Shown here: positions 1-5,160 of the stretch, one piece after another
Layout: each line of letters opens with the position of its first letter
How positions within the stretch are numbered: position 1 is the first letter of the stretch
Assembly (NCBI GenBank): GCA_002314465.1
Contig: DCGA01000189.1
Location: 1-6,395 of the forward strand
Source of the DNA: a bacterium UBA1790
GTDB lineage: Bacteria > Bacteroidota > Bacteroidia > Bacteroidales > Muribaculaceae
DNA length: 6,395 nt
Reading direction: 5' to 3'
Made by a program: the position numbers and the translations under genes
Notes under the pieces: model-generated
Database searches by the model: none
What the model was told of the DNA's origin: nothing
Seen by the model: the letters and a program-made list of their open reading frames with translations, nothing else

Positions 1-234
1 CTTGAGGTTCCCGAGGACGAACTCGTGCGCCGCATCATCCTGCGTGGTCAGCAGACCGGTCGTGCCGACGACAACCTGGAGACAGTGAAGAGCCGCCTCG
101 AGGTTTACCACAACCAGACATCTCCCCTCAAGGCTTACTATGAGGAGAAGGGCCTGTACCAGGCAATCCCCGGCACCGGCGACATCGCCGAAATCTTCGG
201 CCACATCCAGAAGGCAGTTGACGCAGTGAAGTAA
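1..234 (+). CDS. adk: Adenylate kinase, C-terminal 77 residues (5' end outside window)
   Basis: This is the C-terminal part of adenylate kinase, the cytosolic enzyme that interconverts ATP + AMP and 2 ADP. The frame is open from base 1 and ends in TAA at 232-234. The visible part starts in the region after the LID and contains RGQQTGRADD followed by ETVKSRLEVYHNQTSPL. This matches the conserved Adk block with two catalytic arginines 11 residues apart; the arginines of GRADD and SRLEVYH correspond in spacing to E. coli R156 and R167. The last segment (YYEEKGLYQAIPGTGDIAEIFGHI) is the usual C-terminal helix region in which the product nucleotide contacts end. The 5' part, with the P-loop and AMP-binding domain, lies outside the window. 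A good terminator follows 33 bp after the stop, so adk is the last gene of its transcript. Recognition rests on sequence memory and is strong. Confidence 0.93.
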   Translation, partial: LEVPEDELVRRIILRGQQTGRADDNLETVKSRLEVYHNQTSPLKAYYEEKGLYQAIPGTGDIAEIFGHIQKAVDAVK

Positions 235-266
235 ACAAGAAGGGCACCCCGAGTGCTGCTCAGTAT

Positions 267-305
267 AACAGGCGACAGTGGTAACATTGCCGCCTGTTTT
301 CTTAT
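267..305 (+). terminator. Intrinsic terminator after adk
   Basis: The arms AACAGGCG (267-274) and CGCCTGTT (291-298) are perfectly complementary. After one A/C mismatch the stem continues with CAGTG/CATTG (one G-U pair) around a GTAA tetraloop, and a T-rich tail follows from 297. It separates adk from the next gene, which has its own promoter. Confidence 0.85.
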
Positions 306-343
306 TTAATCTTAAACTATTACACAAGTTTTCGGTCAAATGA

Positions 344-374
344 TTTGAATAATAGCGTTTTTTATATATCTTTG
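344..374 (+). promoter_or_regulatory. Bacteroidetes-type sigma-ABfr promoter for the secreted-protein gene
   Basis: A -33 box TTTG (344-347) is separated by 19 bp from a -7 box TATCTTTG (367-374). This fits the known Bacteroides housekeeping consensus, TTTG - 19 to 21 bp - TAnnTTTG. Transcription would start near 381 and leave an A/T-rich leader of about 43 nt before the ATG at 424, with no Shine-Dalgarno sequence, as is usual in this phylum. Confidence 0.75.
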
Positions 375-423
375 CAAATTGAAACAATGTTAAATCTATA
401 ATTACTATAATTAATCCTACTTT

Positions 424-1584
424 ATGAAACTAAACAACATCCTTAAGGTTTCGCTTGCAGCCGTAGCTGTAATGGCCTTTAGTCTTAGTGCAAATGCACA
501 ATTTGGCAACCTTGGCAACCGCATCAAACAAAAAGCCAAAGCTGCTGTAGAAAATAAGATCGAACGCACAGTAGACAATGCTGTGGACAACGCCCTTAAC
601 AAGGCCGAAAACGAAGCAAAGAAGCAGCTCAATCTGGCTGTAGAGTACAAGACCCAGCTCAACGCTCCCCAGGTGAACGAAAAGAGCGACATCGATGATA
701 TGTATGACGCATTTGAGTACTGGGCAAACCTCCAGGAAATGGCCAACAAGAAGAAAGATACAGAATGGCTCTGCTCGGAGAAAGGCGAAAAGATGACCGA
801 GGTTTATAACCTCATCCTCAACGACGATGCCAAGGAAGTGGCTCGTTTCCACTCGCTGAGCACTGCTCAGTAGCGTTTCAAAGAGGTTGCTACTGCAACC
901 CGCTCATTCCTCTACGAAGGCTATCCCGAGTCATCGGTTACAGGCGAGGGCAATCCCTACCTGGTAGCTGCACTCAAGTGGTATGTAAACAAGGCTAAGA
1001 AGGGCAAAAAGAACGCTAAGCAGTACTACACCAGCAATGGTGCGGCTACACGTTACCTGGCATTCTGCACCAACCGTTACACCGACGATGCCGAAATCCA
1101 GAAGCAGACCAAGGAACTGTGCAAGCTCTACGACCAGATGGACGAAGACTACAAGGCTAAGTATCCCAACGCCAATCCCTACCTGACATATGACGGTATC
1201 AAGGAGAAGCAGGCTGCCGAGAGAAAGGCTGCTGAGGAGAGAAAGGCTGCCGCTGCTGCCAAGAAGGCTGCCGAAATCGAGGCTTCAAAGCAGACCCTGA
1301 AGGCTGGCGCACTCAACAAGTCGCTCAACGCCCAGGTGCTCAAGCTCGCTAAGCAGCGCGTTCCCAAGTGCACCAAGGTTGTCGTTATCAACGACTCTTG
1401 GAACGTACAGCGTGAATATGGCACACCCGTTCGCCGCACAGTGCTCGCTTGGGTTGTTTACAAGGATGACGACGGTAACCTTGTTGCCAACGACTATGGC
1501 TTCGCTCAGGAATACATGGGCGGTGGCAAGTACGGCACACTGAAGAACTACAGCGTGGGCGTACGCAAAGTTTACGTTAAGTAA
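424..1584 (+). pseudogene. Secreted hypothetical protein interrupted by one in-frame amber codon
   Basis: I do not recognise the family. The frame from ATG 424 to TAA 1584 has 386 positions and is broken only by TAG at 871-873 (position 150). The first part (149 aa) starts with a clear Sec signal peptide: positive MKLNNILK, a hydrophobic core, and an ANA|Q type cleavage site after residue 25. A helical stretch rich in Lys, Ala and Asn follows (about 28-70). After the TAG the same frame runs on with normal protein sequence and no further stop: a Tyr-rich middle, a Lys/Ala/Glu-rich helix likely to be a coiled coil (about 258-292), and a beta-rich C-terminal domain (about 305-386) with Trp and Gly-rich YMGGGKYG. 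No start codon lies near the TAG; the next ATG is at 1138. The mature protein would be periplasmic or exported. TAG differs from CAG by one transition, and Gln would fit the helix. It could be a recent pseudogene, a sequencing or assembly error, or a readthrough gene. Its own promoter lies at 344-374. Confidence 0.7.
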
Positions 1585-1632
1585 TCATACCGAAACCGCA
1601 CTACCTCGACTATGAATTATAGCATCTCATTC

Positions 1633-1710
1633 TATTGTTGTTGTTGCACCAGTTTCCCATTGGTGTGGCTAAATCATGCGCTGTAATCCTCATTCAAGGT
1701 AGCAACAATA
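1633..1710 (+). promoter_or_regulatory. Candidate structured RNA leader upstream of cysK
   Basis: The 185-bp gap 1585-1769 holds more structure than an ordinary spacer. TATTGTTG (1633-1640) is perfectly complementary to CAACAATA (1703-1710) and could form a closing helix. Inside it, 1643-1651 can pair with 1661-1669 (nine pairs, three of them G-U) around a 9-nt loop. The terminator at 1716-1740 follows directly. In addition, 1657-1665 can pair with 1718-1726, the 5' arm of that terminator (nine pairs, one G-U), which would be an antiterminator. I see no promoter in the 20 bp between terminator and cysK, so cysK transcription probably crosses this region. I do not recognise a named riboswitch class. 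It could equally be a long 3' untranslated region of the upstream gene. Confidence 0.35.
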
Positions 1711-1715
1711 CACGG

Positions 1716-1750
1716 TCCGCCAATGGTTTTCATTGGCGGATTTTTTTTTC
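1716..1750 (+). terminator. Intrinsic terminator between the secreted-protein gene and cysK
   Basis: TCCGCCAATG (1716-1725) and CATTGGCGGA (1731-1740) form a perfect 10-bp stem with a GTTTT loop, followed by nine T's (1741-1749). It lies 131 nt after the upstream stop but only 20 nt before the cysK ATG. It may therefore end the upstream transcript, or act as a conditional terminator in the cysK leader. Confidence 0.9.
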
Positions 1751-1769
1751 TAACTAAATTCCTTTTATT

Positions 1770-2675
1770 ATGATTTACCAAAGCATTACTGATCTTATCG
1801 GGCATACCCCGTTAGTTGAGATTAAAGGTATTGACGGCTTGCAGGCACGTCTCGTTGTGAAAGTGGAGTTTTTCAATCCCGGCGGAAGCGTAAAAGACCG
1901 CGTGGCACTTGCCATGATTGAAGACGCCGAGCAAAGCGGAGTGCTCAAGCCCGGTGCAACTATCATTGAGCCCACCAGCGGCAACACCGGCGTGGGCCTG
2001 GCATGGGTAGGCGCTGTGAAAGGTTACAAGACAATGCTCGTAATGCCCGACACCATGAGTGTGGAGCGTCGCAACCTGCTCAAGGCATATGGCGCCGAAC
2101 TTGAACTCACACCCGGCGCACAAGGTATGAAGGGTGCCATTGCAAGAGCCAATGAACTGCGCGACAGCATTCCCGGCGCTGTGATTCTGGGGCAATTTGT
2201 CAACCCAGCCAATCCCGCAATCCACGAGAAAACCACAGGCGAGGAAATATGGAACGACACCGAGGGTAATGTTGACATCTTTGTTGCCGGTGTAGGCACC
2301 GGTGGCACAGTGAGCGGTACCGGAAAGACGCTCAAGGCCCATAATCCCAAGGTTAAGGTCGTAGCAGTAGAGCCCGCAACATCGCCCGTACTATCGACTG
2401 GCAAAGCCGGAGCACACAAGATCCAAGGCATAGGAGCAGGATTCGTACCCGACACGTACAATGCGGCAGTAGTCGATGAAATCATGACCGTAGAAAACGA
2501 AGATGCAATGGATGCTGCACGCATGCTCTCGCGCACCCAAGGCCTTCTCGTGGGAATCTCGAGCGGAGCGGCATTCTCGGCGGCACTCACCCTCGCGCAG
2601 AAGGAAGAAAACAAAGGCAAGACCATCGTGGCATTGCTCCCCGACACCGGCGAGCGCTATCTCTCGATACTATAA
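1770..2675 (+). CDS. cysK: Cysteine synthase A (O-acetylserine sulfhydrylase)
   Basis: CysK is a PLP enzyme of the cytosol that makes L-cysteine from O-acetyl-L-serine and sulfide. The 301-residue product has the usual length and is complete. Visible motifs in order: GHTPLV (11-16) at the N-terminus; NPGGSVKDR with the Schiff-base lysine K42; the substrate-binding loop PTSGNTG (68-74); [20 protein letters not shown] (142-161), with the Gln of the active site; the PLP-phosphate loop GVGTGGT (174-180); GIGAGFVP (220-227), the region that moves on substrate binding; GISSGAA (262-268), with the Ser that contacts the pyridine nitrogen; and PDTGERYLS near the end. The ATG at 1770 is chosen because it gives the standard N-terminus; it sits in A/T-rich DNA without a Shine-Dalgarno sequence. 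The serine acetyltransferase gene follows after 132 bp, so both enzymes of cysteine synthesis are side by side. Expression may be controlled by the terminator 20 bp upstream. A close relative such as CysM is less likely because of the strict CysK motifs. Confidence 0.95.
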   Translation: MIYQSITDLIGHTPLVEIKGIDGLQARLVVKVEFFNPGGSVKDRVALAMIEDAEQSGVLKPGATIIEPTSGNTGVGLAWVGAVKGYKTMLVMPDTMSVERRNLLKAYGAELELTPGAQGMKGAIARANELRDSIPGAVILGQFVNPANPAIHEKTTGEEIWNDTEGNVDIFVAGVGTGGTVSGTGKTLKAHNPKVKVVAVEPATSPVLSTGKAGAHKIQGIGAGFVPDTYNAAVVDEIMTVENEDAMDAARMLSRTQGLLVGISSGAAFSAALTLAQKEENKGKTIVALLPDTGERYLSIL

Positions 2676-2725
2676 ACTGAAGCAACAAAAAGAGTTGCTC
2701 TGCTCGAAATATGACAAAAATCCAC

Positions 2726-2733
2726 TAACTTTG
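2726..2733 (+). promoter_or_regulatory. Candidate -7 box (TAACTTTG) upstream of the serine acetyltransferase gene
   Basis: TAACTTTG matches the Bacteroidetes -7 consensus TAnnTTTG. No good TTTG box lies 19-21 bp upstream; the nearest weak match is TCTG at 2699-2702. A second perfect match, TATTTTTG, lies at 2767-2774, also without a clear -33 box. Either would give a leader ending at the ATG at 2808. The two cys genes may therefore be transcribed partly separately, or together from upstream. Confidence 0.4.
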
Positions 2734-2807
2734 CACTTGATATAATCGACTGAAAAGAAAATATAATATTTTTGACAGATTTCGAGCGAAGCGACTACAA
2801 TAAATAT

Positions 2808-3533
2808 ATGACAACATCTGTTCCACAACACAGCGAACTGAAGAAAATGATTGAGATAGTACGCTCAATCGTGTTCCCCGAGTTCTTCCCAAGCTCCGAG
2901 CCCCTGGATTTACAACTGAGGGCAGTGCTTACCTACCAGCTGTCGACCGTACTCGACAGCGTAGAGCAAGCCGACGAAATTGCGTGCAAGACTATGAACG
3001 AGATGCCCGAGATAAAACGCCTGCTTAATACCGACGTCGACGCAGTGCTCAGCAACGACCCCGCGGTGGAGAGCCGTGCCGAAGTGGTATACTGCTACCC
3101 AGTAGTGAGGGTGATGCTTCACTACCGTGTGGCACACTGCCTGCTGCTCATGGGAGTCCCACTGCTGCCGCGCATGCTCACCGAGATGGCCCACAGCGAG
3201 ACAGGCATTGACATCCACCCCGGAGCAAGCATTGCCGATCACTTCTGCATAGACCACGGCACAGGCGTGGTAATAGGCGCTACTACCATCATTGGCAGCA
3301 ATGTGGTCTTGTACCAGGGCGTGACACTTGGTGCCAAGAACATCATACACGACGGCAGCGGCAACCCTATCGATGCCCCGCGACATCCCATCATTGAGGA
3401 CAACGTGACCATTTATTCCAACACATCGGTGCTGGGCCGCATCACCATAGGGCACGATACTGTGGTGGGTGGCAATATATGGCTCACCCATGACGTTCCG
3501 CCCGGTTCGCGCATTGTGCAGACAGCAGTTTGA
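2808..3533 (+). CDS. cysE: Serine O-acetyltransferase (SAT, hexapeptide-repeat family)
   Basis: SAT transfers acetyl from acetyl-CoA to L-serine, giving the O-acetylserine used by CysK next door; it is the committed step of cysteine synthesis in the cytosol. The 241-residue product has an alpha-helical N-terminal domain (about 1-128) and a left-handed beta-helix (about 129-235). DIHPGASI...IDHGTG carries D135 and H150, 15 residues apart exactly like E. coli D143/H158; VVIGATTIIGSNVVLYQGVTLG is the hexapeptide core; RHP (192-194) matches the active-site Arg/His pair; and GGNIWLTHDVPPGS closes the domain in the form I associate with Bacteroidota EpsC-like SATs. The frame is also open from a TTG at 2772, but that TTG lies within a TATTTTTG -7-like box and the extra 12 residues match nothing conserved, so I prefer ATG 2808, which follows A/T-rich DNA. 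The protein stops right after the beta-helix with QTAV, without the usual tail ending in Ile that docks into CysK in enterobacteria. epsC is an equally valid symbol. Confidence 0.88.
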   Translation: MTTSVPQHSELKKMIEIVRSIVFPEFFPSSEPLDLQLRAVLTYQLSTVLDSVEQADEIACKTMNEMPEIKRLLNTDVDAVLSNDPAVESRAEVVYCYPVVRVMLHYRVAHCLLLMGVPLLPRMLTEMAHSETGIDIHPGASIADHFCIDHGTGVVIGATTIIGSNVVLYQGVTLGAKNIIHDGSGNPIDAPRHPIIEDNVTIYSNTSVLGRITIGHDTVVGGNIWLTHDVPPGSRIVQTAV

Positions 3534-3537
3534 TACA

Positions 3538-3592
3538 TGCCGCCATGTCGACATATACCCAAGGGGTTGTCGGTATGGCGGTACTTTTTTTT
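3538..3592 (+). terminator. Long intrinsic terminator after cysE
   Basis: CCGCCAT (3540-3546) pairs with ATGGCGG (3575-3581). The stem goes on with GTCGACA/TGTCGGT (seven pairs, two G-U) and then ACCC/GGGT around an AAG loop, with a TAT bulge on the left arm. Eight T's follow at 3585-3592. It begins 4 nt after the cysE stop and insulates the metal operon from the cys genes. Confidence 0.92.
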
Positions 3593-3623
3593 ATCTATGG
3601 AAGAAAAAAATGGAGGGGAAAGC

Positions 3624-3648
3624 ACTTTTGCAACCGAGTTGCAAAAGT
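3624..3648 (+). promoter_or_regulatory. Perfect 25-bp palindrome, probable repressor operator of the metal-efflux operon
   Basis: ACTTTTGCAAC (3624-3634) and GTTGCAAAAGT (3638-3648) are exact inverted copies around a CGA centre. The dyad ends 7 bp before the -7 box at 3656-3663, so a protein bound here would cover the -33 region and block RNA polymerase. No T-run follows, so it is not a terminator. A looser third half-site, CTTTGCAGC (3659-3667), overlaps the -7 box. The position in front of HMA, adaptor and RND genes suggests a dimeric metal sensor (Fur-like, MerR-like or ArsR-like); the regulator itself is not in the window and the exact family is inference. Confidence 0.7.
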
Positions 3649-3655
3649 TGTGTTG

Positions 3656-3663
3656 TAACTTTG
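3656..3663 (+). promoter_or_regulatory. -7 box (TAACTTTG) of the metal-efflux operon
   Basis: TAACTTTG matches TAnnTTTG and lies 27 bp before the HMA start codon, giving a leader of about 20 nt. The best -33 candidate, TTTG at 3627-3630, is inside the left arm of the palindrome but 25 bp away, longer than the usual 19-21. Such off-length spacing is a feature of promoters that need an activator or are remodelled by their regulator, but this is inference. Confidence 0.6.
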
Positions 3664-3690
3664 CAGCATAAATTAAAAAACTGTATCGTT

Positions 3691-3909
3691 ATGAAGAAGA
3701 AATACAACATTGAGGTAGATTGCGCTAACTGTGCAAACCTCGTAGAAGCAGAGATCAACAAGGTGGAAGGCGTAGTAAAGGCAACCATCTCGTTCATGAC
3801 ACAGAAGATGAAGGTAGAGTATGCCGAGGGCGCCGATGAGGAAGCCGTACTCGCCGAAATCATCAAGGCAAGCAAGAAAGTAGAACCCGACTTCGAAGTA
3901 CTGTCATGA
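3691..3909 (+). CDS. Free-standing heavy-metal-associated (HMA) domain protein
   Basis: This 72-residue cytosolic protein is a single HMA fold (beta-alpha-beta-beta-alpha-beta), the domain of small metal chaperones and of the N-termini of P-type metal ATPases. The metal site is DCANCA with C11 and C14; the Asp before the first Cys resembles the Zn/Cd-type ATPase domains (DCxxC) rather than the copper type (MTCxxC). VEGVVKATISFMTQKMKVEY is the typical second part of the fold. ATG 3691 is chosen because it gives the exact domain; upstream in-frame sequence from 3469 runs through the cysE end and the terminator and is not protein. Its stop overlaps the adaptor start in ATGA (3906-3909), so the two are translationally coupled. 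It probably binds, buffers or delivers the metal exported by the pump encoded downstream. Metal identity is not proven; Zn, Cd or Cu are all possible. Confidence 0.88.
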   Translation: MKKKYNIEVDCANCANLVEAEINKVEGVVKATISFMTQKMKVEYAEGADEEAVLAEIIKASKKVEPDFEVLS

Positions 3910-5120
3910 GAGTGCGTTTTCTGTCCCTGATAGCGCAAGTGGCTGTGAGCGCAGCCCTTGCCATAGCCTTTGTGCCCGTAACCAGTTGCAGCGGTCACCA
4001 AGGTGAACACGAGCACGAGGAGCACGACGCCGAGCATGAACACGAGGGTCATGAGGACGGTGAGCATGAAGGCGAACACGAAGGCCACGAACATGCTCCC
4101 GGCACCATCATTATGGAGCCCGAGAAAGCCGAGGCTGCAGGCGTGAAGACTGCCACAGTGCAGTTCAGCAACTTCAACGACGTGATTCAGGCAAGCGGCA
4201 AGATTACCGCGGCATCGTGCGACGAGACAACCATCGTTGCCACTACCGCAGGTATCGTGACACATGCCCAGCACATAAGCGAGGGTATGCCCATAGGCCG
4301 TGGCACTACCCTATTCTACGTGGCAAGCGACAAACTGCAGGACGGCGACCAGGCCAAGCGCACCCGCATAGCCTATTTGGCTGCAAAACGCGACTATGAC
4401 CGCGCCAAGCCCCTGCTCGAGGACCACCTGATTACCGACCGCGAGTTCAGCAGCATCAAGGCCGACTATGAAACAGCGCGCGTAGCCTATGAGGCGGTGA
4501 GTAGCAATACCACTGCCCGTGGCGTCACCGTGCGAGCCTCAGTGGGCGGCTATGTGTCGCAGTGTATGGTAAAGGACGGCGACTTCGTTGAGATGGGCGC
4601 TCCGCTCATGACCATAACCAAGAACCAGCATTTGTATCTGCGCGCCGAGGTTCCCATGCGCTACTATTCATCGCTCGGCAAGATTTCGTCGGCAAAGTTC
4701 CGTACACAGTTCAGCGACGCAATCATTGACCTCAAGCAGATGAACGGCCGCCTCATGTCATCGGGCAAGTCGGCCGAGGTTACCACATCTTACATCCCCG
4801 TCACTTTCCAGTTTGACAACAACGGAACCATCGTTCCCGGTGCCTATGCCGAGGTATTCCTCATCACCGGAGTTCGCAATGGAGTATTGAGCGTGCCCAC
4901 CAGCGCCCTCACCGAGGAGCAAGGCGTGTATTACGTGTACTGCAAGATGGATGAAGACAGTTATCGCAAGCAAGAAGTAACCCTGGGAGCCACCGATGGC
5001 GAGAACACCGAGATTCTCACCGGCCTCAAGGGAGGCGAGAGCGTGGTAGTGAAGGGCGCCATCAATGTCAAGTTGGCTGGCGCAAGCAATGCAATCCCTG
5101 CTCACACACACAACCATTGA
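3906..5120 (+). CDS. RND efflux periplasmic adaptor lipoprotein (CzcB/CusB type)
   Basis: This is the membrane-fusion subunit that links an inner-membrane RND pump to an outer-membrane channel. The 404-residue product starts with a lipoprotein signal: a hydrophobic stretch ending in VTSC, so C28 would be acylated and anchored. Residues 31-63 form a low-complexity His/Glu segment with 11 His, a likely periplasmic metal-binding arm, and the protein ends in HTHNH. The adaptor core follows: first half of the barrel-sandwich (about 96-140), helical hairpin (about 150-198, YLAAKRDYDRAKPLL... to ETARVAYEAV), second half (about 206-245, ASVGGYVSQCMVKDGDFVEMGAPL), beta-barrel (about 245-325) and membrane-proximal domain to the C-terminus. 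Its ATG overlaps the stop of the HMA gene by 4 bp, and the pump gene follows after 40 bp, so the three form one operon. The His-rich segment is typical of heavy-metal rather than drug efflux. Exact metal is uncertain. Confidence 0.9.
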   Translation: MRVRFLSLIAQVAVSAALAIAFVPVTSCSGHQGEHEHEEHDAEHEHEGHEDGEHEGEHEGHEHAPGTIIMEPEKAEAAGVKTATVQFSNFNDVIQASGKITAASCDETTIVATTAGIVTHAQHISEGMPIGRGTTLFYVASDKLQDGDQAKRTRIAYLAAKRDYDRAKPLLEDHLITDREFSSIKADYETARVAYEAVSSNTTARGVTVRASVGGYVSQCMVKDGDFVEMGAPLMTITKNQHLYLRAEVPMRYYSSLGKISSAKFRTQFSDAIIDLKQMNGRLMSSGKSAEVTTSYIPVTFQFDNNGTIVPGAYAEVFLITGVRNGVLSVPTSALTEEQGVYYVYCKMDEDSYRKQEVTLGATDGENTEILTGLKGGESVVVKGAINVKLAGASNAIPAHTHNH

Positions 5121-5160
5121 TAATGTGATTGCGGTTTAATGTTTAAAGTTATAGGATACT

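Noticed and set aside
1138..1584. A separate 148-residue gene starting at ATG 1138
   Set aside because: It is the same frame as 424-873, the coding signal continues through 874-1137 without a start, and the ATG falls in the middle of protein sequence (KLYDQMDEDYK). It is the second half of an interrupted gene.
1812..2342. Long open frame on the minus strand inside cysK
   Set aside because: It is opposite a highly conserved gene, has odd composition rich in Cys and His, and no promoter; the same applies to the minus-strand frames at 2910-3554, 3591-4274, 5136-5741 and 5961-6380.
2681..2699. Small hairpin AGCAAC-N7-GTTGCT after cysK as a terminator
   Set aside because: The stem is only 6 bp and is not followed by a T-run, so it is unlikely to stop transcription.
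2503..2745. 80-residue + strand frame overlapping the end of cysK
   Set aside because: It is an out-of-frame reading of conserved cysK codons, rich in Arg and Ser, with no family resemblance.
2772..2807. TTG start for the serine acetyltransferase
   Set aside because: The TTG is part of a TATTTTTG box and the added residues are not recognisable; the ATG at 2808 is better placed.
2940..2959. Inverted repeat CTGTCGA-N6-TCGACAG inside cysE
   Set aside because: It lies inside conserved-length coding sequence and GTCGAC-like words are common in this DNA; likely chance.
3469..3690. Long N-terminal extension of the HMA gene starting inside cysE
   Set aside because: It would run through the cysE 3' end, the strong terminator and the palindrome; the protein sequence there is not HMA-like. 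ATG 3691 gives the exact domain.
3990..4094. Short repeats in the His-rich segment as a CRISPR-like or mobile repeat
   Set aside because: The units are in-frame, 6-15 bp, imperfect and explained by the HEHEGH-type protein repeat.
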